Assembly: GCF_000349845.1 (NCBI RefSeq)
Contig: NC_020829.1
Span: 1,364,001-1,428,000, forward strand
Direction: 5' to 3'
Source of the DNA: Pseudomonas sp. ATCC 13867
GTDB lineage: Bacteria > Pseudomonadota > Gammaproteobacteria > Pseudomonadales > Pseudomonadaceae
DNA: 64,000 bases
Below are positions 17,769 to 26,459 of the stretch, in pieces. Position numbers and translations under genes: made by a program. The number at the start of each line of letters is the position of its first letter. The first letter of the stretch is position 1. The notes under the pieces are model-generated. The model made no database searches and was not told the origin of the DNA. It saw nothing but the letters and a program-made list of their open reading frames with translations.

Positions 17769-18311
17769 ATGTCATGCGCGATTGCGCTTTCGACGATCGA
17801 TCGGCTTGCTGCTAAAGCCTTCGATGCGCCGGTATTGTTCAGCCAGCAACGCAATTCCCTGGTGTTCCGCCGCAGCGTGCTCGACCGGCCGATGCCCGGT
17901 CGCGACCCTCGCTTGCTGGCCATCGTCATCGAAAGCATGCGCATGCTCGGCGGACAGGCAGGCGTACCGAATCGCCCAGGCATCGTCGATGACGTCAAGT
18001 CGCAGGTAAGGACGTTGCTTGGCGATGGCTATCCGAGCCTGGAGCAGGTCGCCGAGCAACTGCGCCTACCCAGCTGGACCGTGCAACGGCGCTTGCAGGA
18101 GCATGGCCTGAGTTTCTCTGCCTTGGTCGACACGGTGCGTCAGGAACTGGCCACCTATTATCTGCAGCAATCCGCTCTGCCAATCTCAGAGCTGGCCCTG
18201 CTGCTGGGCTATTCAGAGATCAGTGCTTTCTCGCGCGCCTTCCGACGCTGGTTCGATGTCAGTCCGAAACAGTGGCGGCAGGCACACAAGAGCCAGATGG
18301 CGAGAGCCTGA
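17769..18311 (+). pseudogene. AraC-family regulator lacking its N-terminal half
   Basis: The 180-residue frame begins inside the effector domain of an OruR/ArgR-like AraC regulator (FDAPVLFSQQRNSLVFRRSVLDRPMPG corresponds to about residue 170 of a normal 330-340 residue protein). It then continues with a complete double helix-turn-helix (QVAEQLRLPSWTVQRRLQEHG and LALLLGYSEISAFSRAFRRWFDVSPKQWR). No start with a good ribosome site is seen, and the upstream 200 bases do not encode the missing half in any frame. It is most likely a remnant from a rearrangement at the edge of the copper cassette. A DNA-binding fragment could still be made. Confidence 0.75.
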
Positions 18312-18611
18312 CGAGGCTGCACGAACCTGCAACCGAACAGCCAAGTGCTGCGGCGTTGTCTCGAGCGTAGATGGGCCTTGGCAAGTCATTGTTGATCCCA
18401 GGCATCTGTACGCGGGTGCCAGCAAGCGCTTCAGGGCTTGGCCAGCCCTGGTACCACATGAATAGAAACGACGCGCATAAGGCGCCATAGGCGCACTGTT
18501 GGGTGGAAGCAATCGATGGTGGCCAAATGCCATTTTGCATGGAAGAATGCGTCCCTCCTGTCAACGTGAACAGGATTCGGAGCACAAAGTCGCCTCTAGT
18601 AAGGAGCACTC
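18312..18611. other. Intergenic region with no supported gene
   Basis: Only short frames without ribosome sites are seen between the truncated AraC gene and the secreted unknown protein. No repeat or terminator was recognised. Confidence 0.4.
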
Positions 18612-19100
18612 ATGAAGAGGGTTGCGACCGCCATTGCATTGGCTTTGGTAATGCAGAATTGTCTTGCAGCCACAGAAGTGACCAAGGCGGCACAAAATAG
18701 CGGGATCAAGTCTTGCCTTGAGCAACTGCGCGGCGTATCGGACTTCGTAATTGGCAAGTCCGATCACGGTACCAATAGCGTCTGGAACACAGCACAGCCG
18801 AACAAGCGGCTTTTCGAGACATTCTCAGTGAAGAAATACTCGGATGCCTACTCGCAGATCATCATGACGGCGTCCCCCAATTCAGCCGGCAAGTGCGACC
18901 TCAGCAGCAACGAAACAATGGTGATGCGAGGTTCTTGCATGAAGATCAGGGAGACCACGTTCAAGGACTGGAAATATATTGGCTCAATCCTGAACACTGC
19001 AGTCATCGAGAATACCAACAAAGTGAGCGTGTTCCTCACTCCGCAACTGGATGACAGTGTCTGCCTCGTCAATCGACAGGAAGTTTCGTACGAGAAATAA
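18612..19100 (+). CDS. Secreted protein of unknown function
   Basis: The 162-residue protein has an N-terminal signal peptide (MKRVATAIALALVMQNCLA, cleavage before ATEV) and a ribosome site AAGGAG 6 bases before the ATG. Four cysteines in the mature part (about residues 35, 95, 107 and 153) could form two disulfides. The body has mixed polar sequence with no motif I recognise. Base composition is visibly richer in A+T than the copper cassette, and it lies among gene fragments, so acquisition by transfer is likely. It is monocistronic as far as can be seen. Confidence 0.7.
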   Translation: MKRVATAIALALVMQNCLAATEVTKAAQNSGIKSCLEQLRGVSDFVIGKSDHGTNSVWNTAQPNKRLFETFSVKKYSDAYSQIIMTASPNSAGKCDLSSNETMVMRGSCMKIRETTFKDWKYIGSILNTAVIENTNKVSVFLTPQLDDSVCLVNRQEVSYEK

Positions 19101-19413
19101 GAGGCGAATCTGCTCCATCCCCGAAAGCCTGCTTCCGCCATCGAGACTCATCGTAGTGGTCCGTTTCACCTTCGACCGATCAATCAGGCCAGGAAGAACC
19201 CCCTGACCTGAAAGACCGGTTATGAAAGCGACGACCAGAAATGCACGCGGCCTGAATTCGTTCTCGCTGATGGCACTGGAACGAAAGCCCCGCCGGGGAG
19301 GCGGGGCTTCAAGACATCGAGCATTGTACCGACAGGGGATGAACGGCCAGTGTCCATCCGTGGCATGTTCGATGGGGCCAGATGAGGTTTTCCACGGCTA
19401 TCCGGCAGGTCGA
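19101..19413. other. Intergenic region containing a terminator
   Basis: No gene is supported here. The strongest element is the GC-rich stem at 19285-19309 described separately. Confidence 0.5.
19285..19309 (-). terminator. Intrinsic terminator candidate for the CigR-like gene
   Basis: AAGCCCCGCC and its exact complement enclose a 5-base loop. On the minus strand the second arm runs into GGGGCTTTCGTTCC, a short T tract. It lies about 105 bases past the stop of the gene at 19414-19845. Confidence 0.65.
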
Positions 19414-19845
19414 TCAGTCCAGGACGTTGTTCAGGACTTCGTAGATGACACCGGTGGCGATAGTGACCAGGAGCAGATCGGTGCCGGCCTGCTGCCATTC
19501 GTAGCCATCGTAGCGGGGCAGGCGGCCAATCAGGCGGCCGTCGAGCTTCTTGGCGATACCGGGAGGCAGTGGTTTGCCGCGTGCAAGGTTCTTGCGGATG
19601 CCAGGCGGTAGCGCCGCGCCCGGGCTCCAGTAGTCGCGGTTGTTGTCGAGGACGACGCGAACGCCACCGATATCGATCTGCGGGCCGCCTTGCCAGTTGC
19701 CGCCGCCTTGCCCCTGATTGCCGTGTTGGGCGTTCTTGGCGTGGCCATTGCCGTTCCCGTTCCCATTACCGGCCAGTAGCGTCGGGCTGGCGCCAACCAG
19801 GGCGAGGCCGAGGGCCGTTGCCAGCAGGGTATTGGATCTGGACAT
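19414..19845 (-). CDS. CigR/RcnB-like periplasmic protein
   Basis: The 143-residue protein has a signal peptide (MSRSNTLLATALGLALVGASPTLLA) and then a Gly-Asn-His-rich linker (GNGNGNGNGHAKNAQHGNQGQ), which could bind metal. The C-terminal domain has the family pattern LPPGIRKNLARGKPLPPGIAKK followed by a final hydrophobic helix (TDLLLVTIATGVIYEVLNNVL). This layout matches Salmonella anti-virulence protein CigR and RcnB-like proteins common in Pseudomonas. The domain is usually periplasmic and probably membrane-associated. The function in Pseudomonas is not established. Confidence 0.8.
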   Translation of the reverse strand: MSRSNTLLATALGLALVGASPTLLAGNGNGNGNGHAKNAQHGNQGQGGGNWQGGPQIDIGGVRVVLDNNRDYWSPGAALPPGIRKNLARGKPLPPGIAKKLDGRLIGRLPRYDGYEWQQAGTDLLLVTIATGVIYEVLNNVLD

Positions 19846-20072
19846 GTTCGTTTGTTCTCCGTTTGGCCTGTGCTGCTGAGCGTAGCCGTTGTCACTCCGT
19901 TCCGGTAGCAGGCGAATGACCGCCAAAGTGCCTTCATTTTGTCGGAGCCCCAAGAGCTGCGGGGGTGTGGCGTGGCCAGGAGGTTTACTTACCGGCGCTC
20001 GAACTCTCCCGACTCCACGCCAAGCCCCATCGTTGGATCTGGTAAAGATTACTGAAAAAAACGGTATACATC

Positions 20073-20084
20073 GTTACAGGTAAC
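20073..20084. promoter_or_regulatory. Palindrome in the promoter of the PaaX-like gene
   Basis: GTTAC-AG-GTAAC is a perfect dyad 42 bases before the PaaX-like start, within an AT-rich stretch that follows GTATACAT. It is a plausible operator for autorepression; PaaX itself binds imperfect palindromes near its target promoters. Confidence 0.45.
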
Positions 20085-20125
20085 ATTACGCCGAAAGACA
20101 CAATACTTAAAAATGAGTCATTGAG

Positions 20126-20953
20126 ATGACGCCACACCCCCGGGATCTGATTCTCAAGTTTCTTCTGAGCAGAGATGATGGTGTGCTCAGTGCCCGCGAT
20201 GCGATTTCCGCTTGCGCCCTGTTCGGCATTCGCGAGAACAGCGTGAGAGTGGCCCTTGTCCGGCTGGCAGCCGCCGGCATGATCGAGGCGGCGGGACGAG
20301 GCGACTACTGCCTGGGAGCCAAGGCTGCGGATCTGGCGGAAGATGTGCGTGGCTGGCGTAACGCTGAAATGCGTATCGGCCACTGGCATGGTGCCTGGGT
20401 AGTGGCGCACTGCGCCGGCCTGGGCCGTACTGATCGCGCACAATTGCGTCGCCGCGAGCGAGCTCTGGAACTGCTGGGTTTCCGCGAGCTGGAGCGCGAG
20501 CTTTTCATCCGCCCCGACAATCTGGTGGGCGGTGTTGTCCTGGTGAGGGAGCGCCTGCTCAAGCTGGGCCTCGAATCGAGCGCCTCGGTCTTCCTGGCGG
20601 CAGAGTTCGACCCCATGCGCGAGGTGCGAGCACGCGCACTATGGGACGGCAAGGTGCTCAACCGCGGCTACCGCGAGACTGCCGAGAAACTCGGCAAATG
20701 GCTGACACGAGTCGATGAGATGGAAGTGGAAGTCGCTGCCCGGGAGTCCTTCCTGATGGGTAATGCAGCCATTCGCCAACTGATCTACGACCCACTGCTT
20801 CCCGAGCCGCTGGTCAATCCTCAGGAACGGCACGCCTTCATCGATGTGCTGCTGCGCTATGACGATGTCGGCCATGCCATCTGGCGTGGTCTACGAGCGT
20901 CGCCACCTGTCGAATCGTCGACCGGTACCACCCAAAGTCCTATCAACCACTGA
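20126..20953 (+). CDS. PaaX-like transcriptional regulator
   Basis: The 275-residue protein opens TPHPRDLILKFLLSRDDGVLSARDAISACALFGIRENSVRVALVRLAAAGMIEAAGRGDYCLG, the PaaX winged helix. The central part (HWHGAWVVAHCAGL...RRRERALELLGFRELERELFIRPDN) is the PaaX ligand domain. PaaX represses phenylacetate degradation and responds to phenylacetyl-CoA, but no paa genes are in the window. It is followed 16 bases later by a fatty acid desaturase gene on the same strand. Together they form a small operon, so this regulator may sense an acyl-CoA and control desaturation; that is inferred from position. Confidence 0.82.
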   Translation: MTPHPRDLILKFLLSRDDGVLSARDAISACALFGIRENSVRVALVRLAAAGMIEAAGRGDYCLGAKAADLAEDVRGWRNAEMRIGHWHGAWVVAHCAGLGRTDRAQLRRRERALELLGFRELERELFIRPDNLVGGVVLVRERLLKLGLESSASVFLAAEFDPMREVRARALWDGKVLNRGYRETAEKLGKWLTRVDEMEVEVAARESFLMGNAAIRQLIYDPLLPEPLVNPQERHAFIDVLLRYDDVGHAIWRGLRASPPVESSTGTTQSPINH

Positions 20954-20969
20954 CCGCTACGAGGTAGCC

Positions 20970-22001
20970 ATGCATCAGGACTCAACCGTTAGCCAGGAAA
21001 GCCTCCCCGGCATCCGCCGCAAGGTCACCGAAATTTTCAGTCGCGACGAAATACGCATGCTGACCGAGCGCTCCGACCTGATGGGGTTCGCCGCCGTCGG
21101 TTTTACCTGGGGTGTCATTGCCCTGGCTTTCATCGTCATGGCCTGGGCCAGCACACAACCGCTGGCAGTCGCAATCCCGGTTTTCCTGATTGCGCTGGCG
21201 CTGCTGGCCGGCCGCCAACTGGCGCTGGCCATTCTCATGCATGACGCATCTCACGGGACGCTGTTCAAGACCCGCTTTCTGAATGAAGTCCTGGTCGACT
21301 GGATCTGCGCCAGGCCCATCTGGAATGACCTGAAGAAATACCGCACACACCATCTGGTACATCATGCAAAAACTGGCCAGGCAGAAGATACCGACCTCTC
21401 GCTGGTAGCTCCCTTCCCGACGACACGAGCTTCGCTGATACGCAAGCTTGTACGCGATATCAGCGGACTGACGGGCCTGAAGTTCTTTGCCGGGCGATTT
21501 CTCATGGATGCCGGATACCTGAAGTGGACAGTGGCCAACGACCTGACCAGGCTGCCCACCGAGGGACAAACGTTCGCCAGCCGCAGCCGACTGTTCCTGC
21601 GCAACGTGACGCCTACCGTCATCACCAATGCCGTGCTCTTCGGAGTGCTCTGGGCGACCGGATACCCCTGGCTGTACCTCGCCTGGATATTCGCTTACAT
21701 GACCCCCTTTGCCGCCTTCGTGCGCATCCGCTCCATGGCCGAACACGCCTGCACGGAAGTCTCCGCCGACAGTTTCCTCAATACCCGAACTACTCGCGCC
21801 GGCCTGATCGCCAGGGCCACGGTAGCGCCCATCAATGTGAACTATCACATCGAGCACCACGTCATGGCGTCGGTGCCCTACTTTCGCTTGCCACTGATGC
21901 ACCGGATGCTGCGCGAACGCAACGCGACTGGTGAGCCCCCAGGCTATCTGGAAGTACTGCGCATCGTGTCTTCGGGGGCCGGAGTTACTGACCGCGCGTG
22001 A
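20970..22001 (+). CDS. Membrane fatty acid desaturase
   Basis: I start at MHQDSTVSQESL, 16 bases after the PaaX-like stop, with GAGG 6-9 bases upstream. The 343-residue protein has paired membrane spans and the three histidine boxes of the di-iron desaturases: HDASHGT near residue 91, HHLVHH near 128 and EHHVM (NYHIEHHVMASVPY) near 293. It introduces a double bond into acyl chains at the inner membrane, normally using ferredoxin or rubredoxin as electron donor. The open frame ends at 22001 and is directly followed by integrase relic 1, so the 3' end abuts an insertion scar, but the third His box and an ordinary C terminus are present. Confidence 0.9.
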   Translation: MHQDSTVSQESLPGIRRKVTEIFSRDEIRMLTERSDLMGFAAVGFTWGVIALAFIVMAWASTQPLAVAIPVFLIALALLAGRQLALAILMHDASHGTLFKTRFLNEVLVDWICARPIWNDLKKYRTHHLVHHAKTGQAEDTDLSLVAPFPTTRASLIRKLVRDISGLTGLKFFAGRFLMDAGYLKWTVANDLTRLPTEGQTFASRSRLFLRNVTPTVITNAVLFGVLWATGYPWLYLAWIFAYMTPFAAFVRIRSMAEHACTEVSADSFLNTRTTRAGLIARATVAPINVNYHIEHHVMASVPYFRLPLMHRMLRERNATGEPPGYLEVLRIVSSGAGVTDRA

Positions 22002-22015
22002 TGCTCGAACCGCCT

Positions 22016-22352
22016 TGCCGCATCCGGGGCTGACCGTCGCCAACGCCAAGTCGAAGCGTGTTCGCTCAGTGCCGATTTCGCAAGGATTGGCCAAGGAGAT
22101 TCGCCAGCACTGGCAGACTCACGGCCCCTTCACCAACCGCCTTGGGGTGTTCCGCATCGTGCTGCTGTCCACCTCGATCAAGCTACCGAGAGGGCAGGCC
22201 AGCCACATGCTGCGGCAAACCTTCGCCAGTCACTTCATCATGAACGGCAGGCATATCGTGACGTTGCAGCACATCCTGGGGCATGCCTCGCTCTCGATGA
22301 CGATGCGGTATGCGCATTTGTCTCATCGGGATCATCTGGCCGAGGCCGTGCT
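22016..22352 (+). pseudogene. Pf-type phage integrase remnant 1 (C-terminal catalytic part)
   Basis: An open frame encodes VANAKSKRVRSVPISQGLAKEI followed by the tyrosine-recombinase core: R-box HMLRQTFASHF, HILGHASLS, and the catalytic-Tyr block MTMRYAHL. This is the C-terminal third of an integrase of the Pf1/Pf4 filamentous prophage kind. The N-terminal two thirds are missing, since the sequence begins directly after the desaturase stop. The normally conserved His after the box II Arg is Gln here (LRQT instead of LRHT). A second, diverged remnant in the same orientation lies at 46431-46769. Confidence 0.85.
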
Positions 22353-22478
22353 GCCAGGAGGGTGTAGACAAAATAAAACTGTCCGCCCCATTTCCCTGGA
22401 CAGCCTTGAAGCCATGCCTCGAACCGGCCGCCTGCCCTCGATCGTCGCTGCCGGCCTGGCCCCCGACAACCTTGCCGT

Positions 22479-22649
22479 GAGGACCCGAGCAAGATGAACT
22501 TCGGCGGCGACGCGAAGAAGGCCTGGAAGGACATCTGGGGTTGCGGGCAGGGCATCGGGCCGATTACCCGGGTACAGAAGACGGCCGAGTACATCGCCCG
22601 GCTCAAGCGCGAATACGCGCAGGCCGAGGCCCGCCTGGCCGAGCTCTGA
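22479..22649 (+). pseudogene. Nitronate monooxygenase remnant (C-terminal end only)
   Basis: The frame DPSKMNFGGDAKKAWKDIWG, continuing CGQGIGPITRV and AEYIARLKREYAQAEARL to a stop at 22649, matches the C-terminal tail of 2-nitropropane dioxygenase/nitronate monooxygenase proteins, where K/RAWKDIWxxGQGxG is conserved. The upstream 300 residues are absent. It is a gene fragment and is not expected to be functional. Confidence 0.65.
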
Positions 22650-22678
22650 GGGTGCGGGCGGCGGGCCTCCAGCACGCT

Positions 22679-22704
22679 TCAGTGTTCATCAGATGGAACA
22701 CTGA
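22679..22704. promoter_or_regulatory. 9-bp inverted repeat upstream of the pirin fragment
   Basis: TCAGTGTTC and GAACACTGA flank an 8-base centre, perfectly matched. It lies 76 bases before the pirin start codon. The spacing and dyad resemble a regulator-binding operator left over from the intact gene; the regulator is not identified. Confidence 0.5.
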
Positions 22705-22779
22705 GGATCAACAGCTGGGGCTACCGGGCTTGTCGTTGCGGACCTACCGTTATTCCCGTTGTGTTTCGGGAGGTGCGCG

Positions 22780-22998
22780 ATGAAGAAGGTGCTTGGCGTC
22801 TACACCAGCCACCGGCCCCACTGGATGGGAGACGGATTCCCGGTTCGTACATTGTTTTCCTACGACAGCCTGGGAAAGCACATTAGTCCTTTCCTGCTGC
22901 TCGACCTTGCCGGTCCCCAGGATTTCCAGAGTGGCCGCTTCGGCCAGATGGACCGGCCGAATCCCGGTCCACAGCGCAGCAGGGGAGCCAGGCCATGA
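22780..22998 (+). pseudogene. Pirin-family remnant (N-terminal end only)
   Basis: With a good ribosome site (GGAGG) and ATG, the frame encodes MKKVLGVYTSHRPHWMGDGF and VRTLFSYDSLGKHISPFLLLDLAGP, the standard pirin N terminus. Similarity then stops near residue 48 and the frame closes at 22998 without the metal-binding HPHRGFET block. About 230 residues of the normal protein are missing. The ribosome site and promoter look intact, so a short non-functional peptide may still be made. Confidence 0.75.
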
Positions 22999-23154
22999 GT
23001 AGCCATGCAGTTCAGTGCGAGCTGTCATCCCGCGCGCTGGGCAAGCCACCGCGAGGGCGAGGGCCATACCGCCCCGGGAGCGCCGACGGCGACTCCAGTA
23101 CCGATGGGTACCACCCAATCGGTTATCCGGTGAGCCTGTCCTGAGGCGTTGAAT

Positions 23155-25311
23155 GTGAAACCCTTGATCGCATATTTCAAGCTGGCCCTGCGGCCAGGCC
23201 CCGATATCCTGCTTTTTGCTCTGCGCACAGTCGCTGCCGGTCTGCTTTGTCTGTACCTGGCTTTCGTCTTCGACCTGGACCAACCCAAATGGGCGCTGAT
23301 GACGGTGATCATCATCAGTCTTCCCCTGGCTGGCATGACCCTCAAGCGTAGCTTCGCCCAGGTACTGGGGACCGCGGGCGGTGCCTCGGCGGCGGTAGTG
23401 ATCATGGCGCTGTTCCCGCAGCAGCCGGTGCTGTTCATCGTCGCCCTGGCGTCCTGGCTGGCCTTCTGTACCGCAGGTGGAACCCTGCTGCGCTACACCG
23501 ATTCACATGCCTTCGTGCTCAGTGGGTTCACCGCCGTAGTCGTGGCGATGCTGTCCGTCCCCGAGCCGGATGGAACCTTGCTACTGGCGATCACCCGTTT
23601 GAGCGAAACCCTCCTGGCGGTGGCTTGCGTGGCAGTCGTCAGCCTGTTGACGGCACGCCCCCAGGCCGTTGCCAAGGGCTACTTCGCCAAGGTCGATGGC
23701 CTGGTCAGGCTGATTGCCCAGCACGCGGCCGCGACCATCAGGACGGAGGAGGCGCCGGAGGCGTTCCACCAGCGCCAGGCGCAGTTGGTCGCCGAGGTCA
23801 GTGCGCTTGAGGGCCTGCGCCGCCACCTGTATTTCGACGCACCGCATCTGCGTAACTCTGATGGCCTGGTGCGGTTGTTCGCCAACCAACTGGTCCTGCT
23901 GGTGTCGCGCTTGCTGGTGCTGCGGCAGCAGCGGGAATTGATCGCACGGCAATGGGAGGGGCCGCTGCCGGCCGATATCCAGTTGTTGCGCGAGAGGGAG
24001 CTACAGAGCCTGGATGAGGTGGCGCGCCGTGGCGTCGCCTTGCCGGCGAACGACCGTGCCGCGCTTGGCAGCTTGCGCCAGGGGTTCGACGAGGCTGCCG
24101 ATCGCGCCGAGCACCTCGCCGAGCCGCTGCCCGCGCCGCTGCGTTCCCTGGCCTGGGCGCTACGTTGGGAGCAGGCCCGGTTCCTCCAGCAGTTGGAGGA
24201 GTTGCTCGAACTCGACGAGGCGATCCGCCACGGCCGGGCGGCCAGTAGCCCTAACAGCGCAGGGCAGGCGAACGCCTTGCACCTGGACTTCCGTCTGGCC
24301 GGTATGAACGCCTTGCGTGCGTTCCTCGCCCTGGTGGTCGCGGGCGCGATCTGGATTAGTAGCGCCTGGGACGGAGCTCGCTCGGGGGTGATCCTGGTCG
24401 GTGTCATGTGCTCGCTGATGGCGACCTTGCCGCGGCCATTGCTGGCCAGCCAGAACTATAACCGTGGCCTGCTGCTGGCCATCGGCCTGTCGGCCCTCTA
24501 CCAGTTCGCCCTTCTGCCAGTGTTCGACGATTTCGAGATGCTCGCCCTGTGCCTGGTCCCCTTGCTCTACCTCGCCGCGGTCGGCCTGGCCAACCCGGCG
24601 ACCGCCGGCATCGGCATGGGTATCGGCCTGATCAGTCTGTTGATGATCGGACCGCAGAACGTCGGGGCTTACCACAATAGCGCGGTGCAGTGGTTCGAGT
24701 TCGCGGGGGGCTACTTCACCGGTGGGATGCTCTCCATGCTGGTGTTCGCCCTGGTGTTCCCCTTCGACCCTCAGAAGCGCATCGCCTGGTTGTTCCGTCA
24801 CGTGCGCGAGGATGTGTACCGGCAGGTGTCGGATGGCAACGGCCTGGCCCAGCAGTTCGAGTTCGAGAGCCGCATGCTCGATCGGCTGGCCACGATGGCC
24901 GGCTTGCTTGCGGCTACCGGCGACCCGGTGTCGAAGGAGCGCTTCGAGTGCAGCTTGAGCTGCGTGGTACTGGCCGCTGCCCTGGGCCAGATCAATGCCC
25001 AGTGCACTCGCGGCGCGGCTCTCACGCCAGGGGCCCGGACCCGCCTGCGCCAAGGGGTGCAGGACATGGTCGATTTCGTCGGTGGCCGTCGCCCGGTGGA
25101 ACTGGACGGGCTGTTGGCGACCCTGGATCAACTGGGTCGCTCGCTGGATGAGCAGCACGGCACGTACCTGGCGTTCGGTCGCGGGGAGCTGCGACGGATG
25201 TTCATCCTGCGGGTGTCGCTTTCGATCGCGCTCATGTTGCTGCAGCGCTATCGCGCTGTGCTGGAGGTGCCGGTGTCACCGGCCGTGGAGGAGCAGGCCC
25301 ATGCCCGCTGA
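23155..25311 (+). CDS. FUSC/AaeB-type aromatic acid efflux inner-membrane protein
   Basis: I choose the GTG giving MKPLIAYFKLALRPG because TGAGG lies 8 bases upstream; a TTG two codons earlier is too close to that site. The 718-residue protein has two blocks of about five membrane spans (residues about 20-170 and 375-520) separated by a long soluble helical part, the FUSC/AaeB layout. Relatives export p-hydroxybenzoate or fusaric acid with a membrane-fusion protein. It overlaps the DUF1656 gene, followed by the HlyD-type gene, giving the standard three-gene efflux operon. No outer-membrane channel gene is present. Confidence 0.88.
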   Translation: MKPLIAYFKLALRPGPDILLFALRTVAAGLLCLYLAFVFDLDQPKWALMTVIIISLPLAGMTLKRSFAQVLGTAGGASAAVVIMALFPQQPVLFIVALASWLAFCTAGGTLLRYTDSHAFVLSGFTAVVVAMLSVPEPDGTLLLAITRLSETLLAVACVAVVSLLTARPQAVAKGYFAKVDGLVRLIAQHAAATIRTEEAPEAFHQRQAQLVAEVSALEGLRRHLYFDAPHLRNSDGLVRLFANQLVLLVSRLLVLRQQRELIARQWEGPLPADIQLLRERELQSLDEVARRGVALPANDRAALGSLRQGFDEAADRAEHLAEPLPAPLRSLAWALRWEQARFLQQLEELLELDEAIRHGRAASSPNSAGQANALHLDFRLAGMNALRAFLALVVAGAIWISSAWDGARSGVILVGVMCSLMATLPRPLLASQNYNRGLLLAIGLSALYQFALLPVFDDFEMLALCLVPLLYLAAVGLANPATAGIGMGIGLISLLMIGPQNVGAYHNSAVQWFEFAGGYFTGGMLSMLVFALVFPFDPQKRIAWLFRHVREDVYRQVSDGNGLAQQFEFESRMLDRLATMAGLLAATGDPVSKERFECSLSCVVLAAALGQINAQCTRGAALTPGARTRLRQGVQDMVDFVGGRRPVELDGLLATLDQLGRSLDEQHGTYLAFGRGELRRMFILRVSLSIALMLLQRYRAVLEVPVSPAVEEQAHAR

Positions 25312-25507
25312 TTTCGAACTGGGCGGCATCTACCTGCCGCCCATCGCCCAGGCCTTCTTGCTGGCCCTGCCGTTGTTCCTGGTGCTGGATGCCTTGCTGC
25401 GACGCGCGGGGGTACTGGCATTCGCCTGGCATCCAGCGCTGTTCCAGGGCGCTCTGTATGCCGTGACCTGCGCTGTTCTGGTGCTGTTGATGGGAGCGAT
25501 TAGCTGA
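25301..25507 (+). CDS. DUF1656 small membrane protein of efflux operon
   Basis: The 68-residue protein has two hydrophobic helices (PPIAQAFLLALPLFLVLDALL and LFQGALYAVTCAVLVLLMG) and the family opening ADFELGGIYLPP. Its start lies inside the end of the FUSC gene (11-base overlap), and it ends one base before the HlyD-like gene. DUF1656 (AaeX-like) proteins accompany FUSC/AaeB exporters; the biochemical role is unknown. Confidence 0.88.
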   Translation: MPADFELGGIYLPPIAQAFLLALPLFLVLDALLRRAGVLAFAWHPALFQGALYAVTCAVLVLLMGAIS

Positions 25508-25508
25508 A

Positions 25509-26459
25509 ATGTCTTCGTTGAAACCTTTCCTGGCCGGGGCCCTGACCCTGGTGATGCTGGCGCTGGCCATCGTGCTGGGCGGTTTTGCCTGGGAGTATTA
25601 CACCCGGGCGCCCTGGACCCGTGATGCCCGGGTGCGGGCCGATGTGGTGACGCTGTCCGCGGACGTCGGTGGGCGCATCGTCGAGTTGCCGATACGCGAC
25701 AACCAGTTCGTCGGCAAGGGCGATCTGTTGCTGCGTATAGACCCGGCCAGCTATGAACTCGCCGTGCTGCACGCGCAGCGCGAGGTCGATGTCGCGCGTG
25801 CCACGCTTGGGTTGTCGCAGGCGGCCATCGTCGCCCAACAGGCGTTGCTGAAGCAACGACGCAGCGAGGAACAGCGCCGTCGGCAGCTCAAGTCGCGCTC
25901 GGCGATTTCCGCCGAAGAGTGGGAACAGTCCAGCACCGACGTGGCGGTGGCGGCGGCCAACCTGCTCAGGGAACAGTCCAATCTGGTACTGGCGCAGACC
26001 AACGTGCAGCTTGCCGACGCCGCTCTGAAGCAGGCTCGGCTCGACCTCGAGCGTACCCGGGTCCTGGCGCCGGTCAGTGGCTACGTGACCAACCTGCTGA
26101 CCCGCCAGGGAGACTTCGCCCAGGCGGGGTCACCCTTGCTGGCCCTGGTGGACAGCGACTCCTTCCACGTCAGCGGCTATTTCGAGGAGACCAAGCTGCC
26201 GAAGATTCGCGTCGGCAGCCGAGCGCGGATTTCCCTGATGAGCGGGGAGGAGCTGCAGGGCACGGTGGAGAGCATCGCCTATGCCATTACCGACCAGGAG
26301 AACCTCCCGGGCAGCCGCCTGCTGGCCAACGTCAACCCGAACTACACCTGGGTGAAGCTGGCACAGCGGATTCCGGTGCGCCTGCGCCTGGACCCGCGCA
26401 CGGCAGAGGCTCCGCCGTTGCGCGCGGGCACCACCGCCACCGTCACTATCCTCGAATGA
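25509..26459 (+). CDS. HlyD/AaeA-type membrane fusion protein
   Basis: The 316-residue protein has one N-terminal membrane anchor (ALTLVMLALAIVLGGFAWEYY), a split lipoyl domain (ADVGGRIVELPIRDNQFVGKGDLLLRIDP near residue 55, and RVLAPVSGYVTNLLTRQGDFAQAG near 190), an alpha-helical hairpin between them rich in Gln/Arg/Ala, and a beta-barrel end. It bridges the inner-membrane FUSC pump and an outer-membrane channel. It starts one base after the DUF1656 stop and is the last gene of the operon. Confidence 0.92.
   Translation: MSSLKPFLAGALTLVMLALAIVLGGFAWEYYTRAPWTRDARVRADVVTLSADVGGRIVELPIRDNQFVGKGDLLLRIDPASYELAVLHAQREVDVARATLGLSQAAIVAQQALLKQRRSEEQRRRQLKSRSAISAEEWEQSSTDVAVAAANLLREQSNLVLAQTNVQLADAALKQARLDLERTRVLAPVSGYVTNLLTRQGDFAQAGSPLLALVDSDSFHVSGYFEETKLPKIRVGSRARISLMSGEELQGTVESIAYAITDQENLPGSRLLANVNPNYTWVKLAQRIPVRLRLDPRTAEAPPLRAGTTATVTILE

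Noticed and set aside
22353..22385. Terminal inverted repeat of an insertion sequence near TGTAGACAAAATAAAAC
   Set aside because: Only one end-like word was found and no transposase is next to it; kept as a remark under the gene-graveyard finding.
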